A stretch of 49,679 nt of DNA from contig SFKX01000020.1 in the NCBI GenBank assembly GCA_004553625.1, positions 1-49,679 of the forward strand, read 5' to 3'. A program made the translations under genes and the position numbers. Of the stretch, positions 17,410-25,937 are shown piece after piece (positions within the stretch are counted from its first letter, which is position 1; every line of letters starts with the position of its first letter). This stretch comes from Clostridiales bacterium (GTDB lineage: Bacteria > Bacillota_A > Clostridia > Oscillospirales > Oscillospiraceae). The notes under the pieces were generated by a model. That model searched no databases, had not been told where the DNA came from, and saw nothing but the letters and a program-made list of their open reading frames with translations.

Positions 17410-19356
17410 TTGTACAAGAAACTTTTCGAACACGGCTACATCGGAAACTGCCGAATAAAAAACCGTGTGGTCATGCCCGCTATGACCACGATCTTCGCCG
17501 GACAGGACAATCTTCCGACCGAAGAGATGATGCTTTTCTACGAAGAGCGGGCCAAGGGCGGCTGCGGCCTCATCATCACGGAGTGCTTCGGCGTGGAGCC
17601 CAAGCACGGCGTACTGGTCCCCTGTGAGCTGAGGGCAAACCCGCTCGGAACCATTGTCTATGAGCGAATGCTCGCCAGGGTGCACAAGTACGGCGCAAAA
17701 ATGTTCGCACAGATAAACCACGGCGGCCTCAACCTCTCCCCCGACTTCAACAACGGCTACATCGTCGCCCCCAGCGATATCCCCGGCCTCTCCGGCATAA
17801 TCCCGCACCCGCTTACCATTGAGGAGATCGAGGAGATCAAGAACGGTTTCATCACCACCGCTTTCCTCTGCAAGCTCGCCGGCTTCGACGGAGTCGAGAT
17901 CCACGCGGCGCACGGCTACCTCCTCTCGGAGTTCCTGAGCGGCTATTTCAACAGACGCGACGACCAGTACGGCGGCAGCCTAGAAAACAGGGCGCGGCTG
18001 CTCATAGAGATCCTCTGCGGCATCAAGGCCGCCTGCGGCAAGGACTTCCCCGTCTGCGTCCGCCTGAACGCCAGCGAATATGACGACGAGCACGAAAACT
18101 CCTTCAAGCTGCCCGAGGCAGTTGAGGTGGCAAAGATGCTCGAGGCCAACGGTGCCGACGCCATCAACGTCAGCTGCTCCAACTACTTCACAAACGAGAC
18201 GGCCTGCGAGCCCTATTCCTTTGAACAGGGCTGGCGCAAGAACGACGCCGCCACCATACGCAAGGCCGTCGGCATACCTGTCATCGGCACGAACACCATC
18301 AAGGACCCGGAATTTGCAGATGAGCTTCTTGTGGAAGGCGTCAGCGATTTTGTGGCCGTCGGCAGGGCTCAGATAGCGGACCCCGAGTGGTGCCTCAAGG
18401 CGCGCGAGGGCCGCAGCTATGAGATAAGGCGCTGCCTCAGCTGCTGCTACTGCCTTGAATCCGAGGGCATAGTCGCCCACGCGAGATGCAGCGTGAATCC
18501 CAGGATGGGCAAGAGCGTCGCTTTCAGCGAGCCGCCCAGGAAAAACGGCAATGGCCGCAGGGTCGCCGTCGTCGGAGGCGGGCCGGCCGGCATAGAAGCC
18601 TCCATAATCCTCGGGCAGCGCGGCTTTGACGTGACCCTGTTCGACAAGGGCTCCCAGCTGGGCGGTTCTATGAACCTCGCGGACAAGACCATGCCCTATA
18701 AGGACAAGCTCACCAAGCTGACCCGTGTCCTCATCGGCGAAGTGGAGCGCGCCGGAGTCCACGTCCGCCTCAACACGGAGGCCACTCCCGAACTGGTGAA
18801 AGAACTCGAACCGGAAGCCGTCTTTCTCGCAGGAGGCGCGGAGCCTTTTATTCCCCAGATTCCCGGGATAGACAGAGAAAACGTGGTGCTGGCAAACGAC
18901 TATATCACCGGCAAGCGCGAAGTCTCCGGGAGGGTCGTGCTCGTCGGCGGCGGGCTCACCGGTCTTGAGACCGCGGAAATGCTGACGCACAGCGGAAAGG
19001 TCACAGAGCTGACCATCGCGGATATGCTGCCGGAGATAGGCATGGGCGTTTTCAACGTCATGATGCGGGACATAGAACACCACCTGGATTCCCCGACCAA
19101 ACTCCCTGGCCATATGCTGAGCGCCGTCACCGAGCGCGGCGCAGTGTTCACAAAGACCTCGGACCAGAGTTCCGTGGAGGTCGAAGCCGACTATGTGGTC
19201 CTCGCCCTCGGCCTGAAAAAACGGGACGACGTGCTCCGCGCCTTCGACGCCTGCTTCAATAACGTTATAACGCTCGGTGAAAACCGCAGGGCGCCCGGCA
19301 GGATCGCAGAGGCGATAAGCGACGGCTTTGAAGCGGCCTACTGCTTCGAGCCCTGA
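17410..19356 (+). CDS. NADH:flavin oxidoreductase / 2,4-dienoyl-CoA reductase-type Fe-S flavoenzyme (BaiCD/BaiH-like), copy 1
   Basis: A 648-residue reductase with an N-terminal old-yellow-enzyme TIM barrel (FMN) and a C-terminal FAD/NAD(P) part. The barrel has VVMPAMTT near the start, HAAHGYLLSEFLSGYFNRR and DQYGGSLENRARL. A 4Fe-4S site follows at Cys341, 344, 347 and 360 (CLSCCYC, then RCSVNP). The FAD fold is AVVGGGPAGIEASIIL and the NAD fold VVLVGGGLTGLETAEML. Family members (2,4-dienoyl-CoA reductase, BaiCD, BaiH, daidzein reductase) reduce activated C=C bonds using NAD(P)H in anaerobes. The start is TTG after GAGGAGG. The first cluster spacing is C-x2-C-x2-C, one shorter than usual, with an extra Cys345. 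First gene of the operon; the substrate is unknown. Confidence 0.88.
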   Translation: MYKKLFEHGYIGNCRIKNRVVMPAMTTIFAGQDNLPTEEMMLFYEERAKGGCGLIITECFGVEPKHGVLVPCELRANPLGTIVYERMLARVHKYGAKMFAQINHGGLNLSPDFNNGYIVAPSDIPGLSGIIPHPLTIEEIEEIKNGFITTAFLCKLAGFDGVEIHAAHGYLLSEFLSGYFNRRDDQYGGSLENRARLLIEILCGIKAACGKDFPVCVRLNASEYDDEHENSFKLPEAVEVAKMLEANGADAINVSCSNYFTNETACEPYSFEQGWRKNDAATIRKAVGIPVIGTNTIKDPEFADELLVEGVSDFVAVGRAQIADPEWCLKAREGRSYEIRRCLSCCYCLESEGIVAHARCSVNPRMGKSVAFSEPPRKNGNGRRVAVVGGGPAGIEASIILGQRGFDVTLFDKGSQLGGSMNLADKTMPYKDKLTKLTRVLIGEVERAGVHVRLNTEATPELVKELEPEAVFLAGGAEPFIPQIPGIDRENVVLANDYITGKREVSGRVVLVGGGLTGLETAEMLTHSGKVTELTIADMLPEIGMGVFNVMMRDIEHHLDSPTKLPGHMLSAVTERGAVFTKTSDQSSVEVEADYVVLALGLKKRDDVLRAFDACFNNVITLGENRRAPGRIAEAISDGFEAAYCFEP

Positions 19357-19375
19357 AAAGATGTGGAGGTGAGTC

Positions 19376-20266
19376 ATGCCGTTCATACAGAGAGAAAACG
19401 GGCAGCAGCTGTACTTTGATATAAGCGGCCACAAGAACAGCGTGGGGATACTGACCCTTCACGGCTGGATTGAAAACGGCGCCTACTGGGGCCGTACGGG
19501 CATATCCGCAAGGCTGGCGGCAAAGGGTTTCTGCGTCTGCGACATCGACATGCGCGGTCACGGCAAGAGCTTTCCGGGAGAGGCCCCGGATTACAGCATT
19601 GAAGCCATGGTAGAGGACATTTCCGCAGTTGCAGATTACATGGGCTTTGAAAAATTCCACCTGCTGACCCATGCCACAGGCGGAATGGTCGGATGCAGAT
19701 ACGCCATCACCCATCCGGAGAGGCTCCTTTCAATGATAGCCTCAGACACCTCCGCCTCCACCGCCCTCACGCCGGAATACGCCTCCGCGGACTGGGACGA
19801 TAAGCCCATCCCCAAGCTGGAAGGCAACCCCGGAGCCATGAACAAAATGTGGCTCATGACTCAGCCGAGCTACGCGCATATGATGCAGGAGCTCTCCACA
19901 AAGACGAACGAGCATCCTCTCGGCATCTTCTTCCAGGGTTTCCTGCGCAATGCCGAATCGGAGCGCTGCTGGCGCTGGACCGAGGAGATCTACGACTCCG
20001 CCCTCCTCAAATACGGCGCGGATTTTGCCGAGGGCTTCATGTTTAACGACCAGGACCGCTATGTTGAAAAATTCCGCAAGCTGGACTTCCCGGTGCTCGC
20101 CATGGCGGGAGAGCTGGACTATGCCCTAGTGCCTTTCACCGAGGCAATAGCGCGCTGCATACCCGGTGCGAAATTGCACATCTTCCAGGGGCTCGGGCAT
20201 ATGACGGCCATCGAGGACCCGGACGCCACCTTTGAAGTCATTATGGATTTTCTTGAAAAACTTTAA
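19376..20266 (+). CDS. Alpha/beta-hydrolase-fold protein with nucleophile Ser replaced by Ala
   Basis: A 296-residue alpha/beta-hydrolase-fold protein. It has the oxyanion-hole strand LTLHGW (residues 27-32), CDIDMRGHGKS near 55-65, and the catalytic Asp/His region at GELDYALVP (Asp248) and GLGHM (His275). The nucleophile elbow, normally G-x-S-x-G-G, reads THATGG with Ala100 at the Ser position; Thr98 and Thr101 flank it. Acyl-enzyme hydrolysis is therefore unlikely. Cofactor-free hydratases, lyases or dioxygenases of the fold, or a non-catalytic binding role, are possible. GGAGG precedes the ATG; the gene follows the first flavoenzyme after 19 bases and is probably in its operon. No signal peptide. 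Confidence 0.85.
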   Translation: MPFIQRENGQQLYFDISGHKNSVGILTLHGWIENGAYWGRTGISARLAAKGFCVCDIDMRGHGKSFPGEAPDYSIEAMVEDISAVADYMGFEKFHLLTHATGGMVGCRYAITHPERLLSMIASDTSASTALTPEYASADWDDKPIPKLEGNPGAMNKMWLMTQPSYAHMMQELSTKTNEHPLGIFFQGFLRNAESERCWRWTEEIYDSALLKYGADFAEGFMFNDQDRYVEKFRKLDFPVLAMAGELDYALVPFTEAIARCIPGAKLHIFQGLGHMTAIEDPDATFEVIMDFLEKL

Positions 20267-20297
20267 AAACGAGCCCGGAGCACAAGGAGGGAAAAAG

Positions 20298-21050
20298 ATG
20301 TTTGATAACTACAAAGTGGTCATCACCGGCGCCACCTCGGGGATAGGCCTCGCCGCTGCCAAGCTGTTTCTGGACCGGGGCGCCACGGTGATAGGCGTAG
20401 GCCGCGATTTTTCCAACACCGGCTCGCTAGGCGAGAGGTTTATCCCCTGTCCCTGCGACCTGTTGGACGCCGGCGAAATCGAAAACGCCTGCAAGTTCAT
20501 CGGTGAAAAGTTCGGCGGCGAACTTGACACCCTGGTAAACTGCGCGGGAGACCGCGTGCCGACGACGATATACGATATCACGCCCGAGCAGTTCCATCAC
20601 GGCTTTGATCTGCTGCTGCTTGCGCCGATGCTCATGTGCCGCTATCTCTGTCCTATGCTTGAAAAGGCCCCCAGCGGCAACGGGACCGTTGTGAACATAT
20701 CCTCCGCCACGAACAAGCACGTTCAACCGAACAACACCATTTTTAACCTTGCAAAATGCGCCCTGTCTCTCTACACTAAACAGCTGACGCTGGGCTACGG
20801 CGGCAGGAACGTGAGAGCCGTAAGCGTCTCGCCCGGAGTGATAGACACGCCGATGTACGAGCGCGGGGGCATGAGCCGCGAGGAAGTGCAGAAGTTCTTT
20901 GCCGAGTGCGCCGCGGAGGGCTGCGGCAGAGTGGGGACCGCCGAGGAGGTCGCAGAGCTCATCTGCTTCCTCGCCTCCGACGCGGCGCCGATAATAAACA
21001 GCACGGAGTTCACAATAGACGGCGCGCTGTCCACCATCAAGATCTGGTAG
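20298..21050 (+). CDS. Short-chain dehydrogenase/reductase, SDR copy 1 (catalytic Tyr replaced by Phe)
   Basis: A 250-residue classical SDR. NAD(P)-binding TGATSGIG is at residues 10-17, VNCAG at 80-84 (variant of NNAG) and active-site Ser at 135/136 (NISSATNK). The Y-x3-K pair reads Phe149-N-L-A-Lys153, so the acid/base Tyr is lost; the codon is TTT. The PG motif VSPGVIDTP is intact. ATG 20298 follows AAGGAGGG; an earlier in-frame ATG lies inside the hydrolase gene. It shares the MxxYKxxITGATSG-type opening and GVGRDF segment with the next two SDRs and is evidently a tandem paralogue. It may act as a non-catalytic partner or use a different mechanism. Confidence 0.88.
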   Translation: MFDNYKVVITGATSGIGLAAAKLFLDRGATVIGVGRDFSNTGSLGERFIPCPCDLLDAGEIENACKFIGEKFGGELDTLVNCAGDRVPTTIYDITPEQFHHGFDLLLLAPMLMCRYLCPMLEKAPSGNGTVVNISSATNKHVQPNNTIFNLAKCALSLYTKQLTLGYGGRNVRAVSVSPGVIDTPMYERGGMSREEVQKFFAECAAEGCGRVGTAEEVAELICFLASDAAPIINSTEFTIDGALSTIKIW

Positions 21051-21075
21051 TAAGGGAGACAGGGAGGAAAAAGAA

Positions 21076-21891
21076 ATGCTAAAAGGCTACAAGGCAATGA
21101 TCACCGGCGCCACTTCCGGCATGGGCCTCGCCACGGCAAAGGAGTTCATAGCGCAGGGCGCCGACGTTATCGGCATAGGTCGCAACTTTGAGCGTACAAA
21201 GGAGCTGGGCGAGCACTTCATTCCCTTCAAGTGCGATATCCGCGATGAGGACCAGATAATCGCGGCGGCCAAGTTCGCAGAAGAAAAGTTCGGCAAGCTG
21301 GACACACTGATCCTGAACGCCGCCACCGGAGAGGCCGCTACCCCCAGCAACGTCACCTCCGAGGGCTACACCAACGGCTTCAAGATGTACGTCCTGGCCC
21401 CCGCCCTTTTCACGAAGTACTGCGAGAAGCTGCTGCGCCGCTCTGAAAACCCCAGCATACTCCATACAGCTTCCCAGGGCGCCTATGCGATCGACGACAT
21501 CTGCGTTCCCTATGAGTCGCTAAAAGCGGGCCAGGTAGACTACGTGCGCCATGCGGCGCAGTGGTATGTAAATCTCCACGGCCAGTCCATCTACAACATC
21601 CCCGTGGCGCCCAGGGACCCGATCGAGGAGGGCGGCAACCCCTACATCCGCGTCAACGTCGTCTGCCCCGGCCTCATCCGCACCAACCTGCTTCCGGGAG
21701 AGATGTGGGATGCGCTCAATTCCGACCAGCTCAACTGGCAGATCCCCAGCCGCCGCGTCGGAGACGCCGAGGAGGTCGGCAGACTCTTCGCCTACCTCGC
21801 CTCCGACAAGGCAAAGTACATATCCGGCTCCGTCGTGCTGATAGACGGAGGCTGGGGTACCTCGCACACCTCCATGACTCAGTTCATGTAA
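21076..21891 (+). CDS. Short-chain dehydrogenase/reductase, SDR copy 2
   Basis: A 271-residue classical SDR with TGATSGMG at residues 10-17, LNAAT replacing the usual NNAG, Ser133, and an intact Tyr146-x3-Lys150 (YESLK). The C-terminal half has VVCPGLIRTNLLPGEMW and the typical SGSVVLIDGGWG ending. A ~20-residue insertion after the catalytic Lys (VRHAAQWYVNLHGQSIYNIP) may shape the substrate pocket. GGGAGG precedes the ATG, 25 bases after SDR copy 1. It likely oxidises or reduces a ring hydroxyl/ketone of the operon's substrate (inference from neighbours). Confidence 0.88.
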   Translation: MLKGYKAMITGATSGMGLATAKEFIAQGADVIGIGRNFERTKELGEHFIPFKCDIRDEDQIIAAAKFAEEKFGKLDTLILNAATGEAATPSNVTSEGYTNGFKMYVLAPALFTKYCEKLLRRSENPSILHTASQGAYAIDDICVPYESLKAGQVDYVRHAAQWYVNLHGQSIYNIPVAPRDPIEEGGNPYIRVNVVCPGLIRTNLLPGEMWDALNSDQLNWQIPSRRVGDAEEVGRLFAYLASDKAKYISGSVVLIDGGWGTSHTSMTQFM

Positions 21892-21952
21892 TCGCGGCCG
21901 GAGACCCTCCGCCGCTCAAAAATAAGTATGCTACAGAGAAGGAGAAATCAAA

Positions 21953-22711
21953 ATGGGTAAACTTGAAGGCTACAAATGCGTGATCACGGGCTCCACCTCC
22001 GGTATTGGGCTCGGCATAAGCAAGAAGTTCATAGAGGAAGGCGCCACCGTGATAGGCGTCGGCCGCGACTTCCACCGCACGACCGAACTCGGCGACCGCT
22101 ACATCCCCTACAAGGCCGACCTCTACGACCTCGATCAGCTCAAATCCATATTTGACTTCGCCGCGGAAAAATTCGACGGCGCTCTCGACGTACTGGTAAA
22201 CTGCGCGGGCCGCGGCACCTACGGCACCATCGAGAACTTTGAGCTTCCGGAGTGGGAGGAGAATTTCCACCTCATCATGCGCGCGTATCAGTTCACCACC
22301 AAATACGCTATCCCCCTGATGCGCAACTCCAAATGCCCCTCCGTCCCCAACATCATCAACATCGCCTCCACTTCCGGCCACGGCGACGACGCCATGCAGT
22401 GGATGTATTGCCTCGGCAAGCAGTCCGTCATCCGCTTCACCAGGCTCACAGCAAAGCAGAATCACTGGCTGCGCGCCAACAGCATAAGCCCCGGCATCAT
22501 CGACACCCCGATTTTCCAGTGGTGCACCCCCGAGGTCAAGGCGATCTTCGACTACGACAACCACTTTGAGAAGTTTGCCGAGATCTTCCCCTGCAAGCGC
22601 GTGGGCGTACCCGAGGACATCGCAAGGGTCGCGCTGCTTTTCGCCTCCAAAGACGGCGAATACATCAGCGGTACGGACATAACCGTCGACGGCGGTCTCG
22701 GCGTCATGTAA
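21953..22711 (+). CDS. Short-chain dehydrogenase/reductase, SDR copy 3
   Basis: A 252-residue classical SDR with TGSTSGIG near residues 12-19, VNCAGRG at 82-88, Ser139, Tyr152 and Lys156 (YCLGK), SISPGIIDTPIF and C-terminal SGTDITVDGGLG. It is the third tandem SDR; the N-terminal GYKCVITGSTSGIGLGI closely parallels copies 1 and 2. AGAAGGAG precedes the ATG. A 61-base gap separates it from copy 2, and the next flavoenzyme starts 24 bases on. Probably an NAD(P)-dependent hydroxyl/keto interconversion on the same substrate family. Confidence 0.88.
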   Translation: MGKLEGYKCVITGSTSGIGLGISKKFIEEGATVIGVGRDFHRTTELGDRYIPYKADLYDLDQLKSIFDFAAEKFDGALDVLVNCAGRGTYGTIENFELPEWEENFHLIMRAYQFTTKYAIPLMRNSKCPSVPNIINIASTSGHGDDAMQWMYCLGKQSVIRFTRLTAKQNHWLRANSISPGIIDTPIFQWCTPEVKAIFDYDNHFEKFAEIFPCKRVGVPEDIARVALLFASKDGEYISGTDITVDGGLGVM

Positions 22712-22735
22712 GGCATTTTGAGCCTGGAGGGCAAA

Positions 22736-24682
22736 ATGGACAACGCTAAAAAGAGGGCCATCTTCACACCGATCAAGATAGGCTCCAAAACCGCAAAAAA
22801 CAGAATAGCGCTGTCGCCGATGGGCGTGAACCTTGAGAATGCCGACGGCTCTGTGAGCCAGGCGGCGCTCGAGTACTTCGCGGCTCGTGCCCGCGGCGGG
22901 GCCGGTATAATCATCACCGGCTCCGCCAACGTGAGCTACCCTGCCGGGCGCTCCGTCCCCCACCATCTTAGGCTGGACAAGGCGGAGTACATACCCGGCT
23001 GGGGCAGGCTCGCGGAGGAGGTGCACAGATACGGCAGTCTGCTGTTCATACAGCTCATGCATGCCGGCAATTCGGCAAACCCGCTCTTCCTGAACGGCTT
23101 CCAGCCGGAAAGCGCCTCGGAGATGCCGAACGCAGCCGGAGGCAGCTGCCGCGAGCTCTCAAACGACGAGGTCAAGGCCATGGTATCCGCCTTTGTTACG
23201 GCGGCTGTCTATGCAAAAGTCGCCGGCGCGGACGGCGTGGAGATCCACGGCGCGCACGCCTATCTAGTAAACGGCTTCCTCTCCCCCTACAGCAACCACC
23301 GCAGCGACGAATACGGCGGCAGCCTTGAGAACAGGGCGCGCTTTGCCCTTGAGATCATAAGCGGGATCAAAGCCGCCTGCGGCCCCGACTTCGTGTGCGG
23401 CATAAGGCTGGGCATAGAGGAGACCATCGAGGGCGGCTACGGCATGGACGAGGGCCTGAAGCTCGCACAGATGATGGTGGACGCCGGCGCGGACTACATA
23501 AGCGCAAGCCTCGGACACACGGCCTTTGGAGATACCCGCCTTGTCGAGACTCACAAGCACCCGGAAGGCTCCAGAGTATACCTGGCCGAAGCCGTGAAAA
23601 AGGTGCTGAGCGTACCCGTGTTTACCACGGGCAAGCTCCGCACCCCGGATGTTATGGATTCGTATATCGAAGGCGGCAGGGCCGACGTGCTCTGCCTCGG
23701 CAGGCCGCTCATTTGCGACGCAGACTGGTGCGGCAAGGTTGAAAGCGGCCGCTGGGAGGACGTGCGCCCCTGTATAAACTGTCTGGAGGGCTGCATCATC
23801 AAGGTCGCCCAGGGTCAGGCGCTCCAGTGCGCTGTGAATCCCGTCGTCGGCAAGGAGTACAGGATAGACGAGCGCAGGCCCGCCGAGAAAAAGAAAAACA
23901 TCGTCGTAGTGGGCGGCGGAGCCGCCGGAATGGAGACGGCCCGCGCCGCAGCGCTGCGCGGTCACAGGGTCACTCTGTTTGAAAGGTCCGAGTCCCTCGG
24001 CGGCCAGATCAACTATGCGAAAATGCCCCCGAACAAGTCGCGTATGGGCCTCATAGTGGACTGGTATGAACGTCAGCTCACAGAGTTGGGGGTCGAGCTT
24101 CACCTGGGCTGCGAGGCGGAACGCGAAAATGTCCTCGCCCTCAAGCCGGACCTTGTCGTCATGGCGACCGGCGCCCGCCCGGTGATGGACAAGCTCCCCT
24201 CCAGCGTCGAGCTCGTTCGCCCCTGGGACATACTCAGCGGCAAAACAAAGCTCGACGGCGTCAAGACCGTGGCGATGCTCGGAGGCGGAATGGTCGGCTG
24301 TGAAACCACTGAATACCTCACCGAGCGCGGCTGCAACGTCACGGTGTTCGAAATGCTCCCCATGGTCGGCACCGGCGCGGCGCCTCTTAACCTTCTGGAC
24401 ACCATAGTGTATTTTGCCGAAAAGAACATAAGTTCAAAGGTTTCGACAACGGTCCTGTCCATAGACGAGGACGGCGTGCACTACAGGAACGAGGCGGAGG
24501 GCGAGCAGTGCTTCAAAGCGGACCTTTATGTCTGCGCCATAGGCCAGAGCAGCTTCCGCCCGACCTTTGCGGAGGAGCTGGAAGCCGAGGGCGTCCGGGT
24601 CTGCTGGGCCGGGGATTCCGCCCGGGTGGACAAGGTGTTCAGCGCAATAAACAGCGGCTTTTACGCCGGTCACGACGCTTAG
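22736..24682 (+). CDS. NADH:flavin oxidoreductase / 2,4-dienoyl-CoA reductase-type Fe-S flavoenzyme (BaiCD/BaiH-like), copy 2
   Basis: A second 648-residue OYE-type Fe-S flavoprotein. Barrel motifs are RIALSPMGVN, HGAHAYLVNGFLSPYSNHR and DEYGGSLENRARF. The 4Fe-4S cluster is canonical (CINCLEGC, then QCAVNP; C-x2-C-x3-C-x11-C). The FAD fold is VVVGGGAAGMETARAAALRG and a second dinucleotide fold is VAMLGGGMVGCETTEYL. ATG 22736 follows TGGAGGG; an in-frame upstream ATG lacks a site. It differs clearly from copy 1, so the two enzymes may reduce different double bonds or opposite faces, as BaiCD and BaiH do on bile-acid intermediates (known for those enzymes; inferred here). It ends tail-to-tail, three bases from the TetR gene, with no visible terminator. 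Confidence 0.88.
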   Translation: MDNAKKRAIFTPIKIGSKTAKNRIALSPMGVNLENADGSVSQAALEYFAARARGGAGIIITGSANVSYPAGRSVPHHLRLDKAEYIPGWGRLAEEVHRYGSLLFIQLMHAGNSANPLFLNGFQPESASEMPNAAGGSCRELSNDEVKAMVSAFVTAAVYAKVAGADGVEIHGAHAYLVNGFLSPYSNHRSDEYGGSLENRARFALEIISGIKAACGPDFVCGIRLGIEETIEGGYGMDEGLKLAQMMVDAGADYISASLGHTAFGDTRLVETHKHPEGSRVYLAEAVKKVLSVPVFTTGKLRTPDVMDSYIEGGRADVLCLGRPLICDADWCGKVESGRWEDVRPCINCLEGCIIKVAQGQALQCAVNPVVGKEYRIDERRPAEKKKNIVVVGGGAAGMETARAAALRGHRVTLFERSESLGGQINYAKMPPNKSRMGLIVDWYERQLTELGVELHLGCEAERENVLALKPDLVVMATGARPVMDKLPSSVELVRPWDILSGKTKLDGVKTVAMLGGGMVGCETTEYLTERGCNVTVFEMLPMVGTGAAPLNLLDTIVYFAEKNISSKVSTTVLSIDEDGVHYRNEAEGEQCFKADLYVCAIGQSSFRPTFAEELEAEGVRVCWAGDSARVDKVFSAINSGFYAGHDA

Positions 24683-24685
24683 GTC

Positions 24686-25297
24686 TCAGGTCCCAGAAGA
24701 TGAGTCAACAACTATGCCGTAAGCATTCATCCCCATGGTCCCTGCAAGCTGCAGCAGTCCTGCGATGCGCTCGGGCGGTTCTTCCATCCCGCTGAGCACC
24801 CAGGTCTTCATCATTGAAAAGGCCCCATAGGCCAGGTAATCCGAAAGGTAATAGAGGTCTTTGAGATTGGAGCCCTCTGATATGAGGTTCAGGCTGCGGA
24901 GAGATCTGTCCGCAACGATGCGCCAGTTTTCAAGCACCTCGCTGAGGATAAAGCTCTGAATGTCGTTCTGGCCGGTTATCCTGAAGGCCTGACTGTAAAA
25001 GTCCTTGGATTTATACATGAGCTGCAGGGAATATAACGTCAGCTCGTCCCACTTTTCTGCGCCAGGGAAAAAGTGCTCCCGGAGCGGCTGTGTAACTTCC
25101 ACATGATATACGTAGTTAATAACGTCCTGTTTATCAACAAAATGATAATAGAACGTGCTGCGGTTGATATCGCAATGCTCAACAATATCGCGTATCGTGA
25201 TCTTGCGCAGCGGATTCGTCTTACACAGCTCCTTCAACGACATGGCGATCAGCTTCTTCGTTCGACCACTTGCCTTTGAACTAGTCTTGCTTTGCAA
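24686..25297 (-). CDS. TetR/AcrR-family transcriptional regulator
   Basis: A 203-residue regulator. The N-terminal TetR helix-turn-helix spans residues about 14-60 (TKKLIAMSLKELCKTN, ITIRDIVEHCDINRSTFYYHFVDKQDVI), followed by a ligand-binding helical domain of the DhaS/TetR_C type ending MGMNAYGIVVDSSSGT. I chose TTG 25297 because AAAGGAGC is correctly spaced; the reading from ATG 25354 would place the start inside the operator palindrome. It is convergent to the reductase operon and divergent from the VOC-MFS pair. Its consensus promoter (25366-25394) has the palindrome TGTCGG-N5-CCGACA just downstream, indicating autorepression. Likely inducer: the locus substrate. Confidence 0.87.
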   Translation of the reverse strand: MQSKTSSKASGRTKKLIAMSLKELCKTNPLRKITIRDIVEHCDINRSTFYYHFVDKQDVINYVYHVEVTQPLREHFFPGAEKWDELTLYSLQLMYKSKDFYSQAFRITGQNDIQSFILSEVLENWRIVADRSLRSLNLISEGSNLKDLYYLSDYLAYGAFSMMKTWVLSGMEEPPERIAGLLQLAGTMGMNAYGIVVDSSSGT

Positions 25298-25336
25298 TGT
25301 TGTCTGCTCCTTTCTCTGGACACAAGTCAAACAAAC

Positions 25337-25353
25337 TGTCGGAAAACCCGACA
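25337..25353. promoter_or_regulatory. TetR-type operator palindrome
   Basis: TGTCGG (25337-25342), AAAAC, CCGACA (25348-25353) is a perfect 6+6 palindrome. It lies just downstream of the tetR -10 box and upstream of the divergent VOC gene, where a repressor could block both. The half-site recurs in the operator at 17277-17301. Confidence 0.5.
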
Positions 25354-25365
25354 CTCACACTATAA

Positions 25366-25394
25366 ATCATAAAACAAGGTTAAAAGTATGTCAA
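25366..25394 (-). promoter_or_regulatory. Promoter of the TetR-family regulator gene
   Basis: On the minus strand TTGACA (25394-25389), 17 bases and TATGAT (25371-25366) form a near-consensus promoter. The transcript would carry the operator palindrome at its 5' end. Confidence 0.75.
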
Positions 25395-25443
25395 TGAATC
25401 GACAAGGTTCAAAGCTCAACAAAACTTAATAGGAGTGCAAAAA

Positions 25444-25902
25444 ATGAACTTTAACCACGTAATGTTGGTAGTCAGCGACATGGAGGAGGCTTTGAAGCTC
25501 TGGCGCGACCTTTTCGGCTTCAAAATAGTTTTTGACTCCCCCTGCCCGGACGGAGTGTTTATCGACAAAAAGACGCAGGACACCTGCTACGGCGTTGAGA
25601 ACGTCAACACCCACCTCATCCTCCTCGCCAGCGACGAGGGCGCGGTGATAGAGCTGCAGGAACCCTTCACGCCCGAGTGCAAAAAGACGCCCAGAGAGTA
25701 TCTCAGCTATGCATACACCGGGCTCAACGAGCTCGCTTTCACGGTGAGCAATATTGAGGACTGGTTCGAAAAGGTCCGCGCAGCCGGTTACGAGACCACT
25801 ACGGACTTCATCTGGAAGTTCGGAGAGCTCACCAAGAGCTTCATTTTCCGCGACTCGGACTATAACCTCATCCAGTTGTGCGAGCCCATCCCCCAGGAAT
25901 GA
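25444..25902 (+). CDS. VOC (glyoxalase/epimerase) family protein
   Basis: A 152-residue vicinal-oxygen-chelate protein with two beta-alpha-beta-beta-beta modules: FNHVMLVVSDMEEALKLWRD at the N-terminus and ELAFTVSNIEDWFEKVRAAG in the second half, ending FIFRDSDYNLIQLCEP. Candidate metal ligands are His5, Glu in VIELQEP and the Gln/Glu of LIQLCEP; the usual second-module His is Glu here (NELAFTV). VOC proteins of this size include methylmalonyl-CoA epimerase and dihydrodaidzein racemase, the latter found beside OYE and SDR genes in equol producers. A racemase or epimerase role is attractive but inferred. AGGAG fixes ATG 25444. Followed after 35 bases by the MFS gene. Confidence 0.82.
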   Translation: MNFNHVMLVVSDMEEALKLWRDLFGFKIVFDSPCPDGVFIDKKTQDTCYGVENVNTHLILLASDEGAVIELQEPFTPECKKTPREYLSYAYTGLNELAFTVSNIEDWFEKVRAAGYETTTDFIWKFGELTKSFIFRDSDYNLIQLCEPIPQE

Positions 25903-25937
25903 CCCTTGGTCCGTGCATAAAAAGAGGAGGATAGAAA

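Noticed and set aside
17410..24682. A true bile-acid 7-dehydroxylation (bai) operon
   Set aside because: Only the BaiCD/BaiH-type reductases and SDRs are present. CoA ligase, CoA transferase and the BaiE dehydratase are absent, so the specific pathway cannot be claimed.
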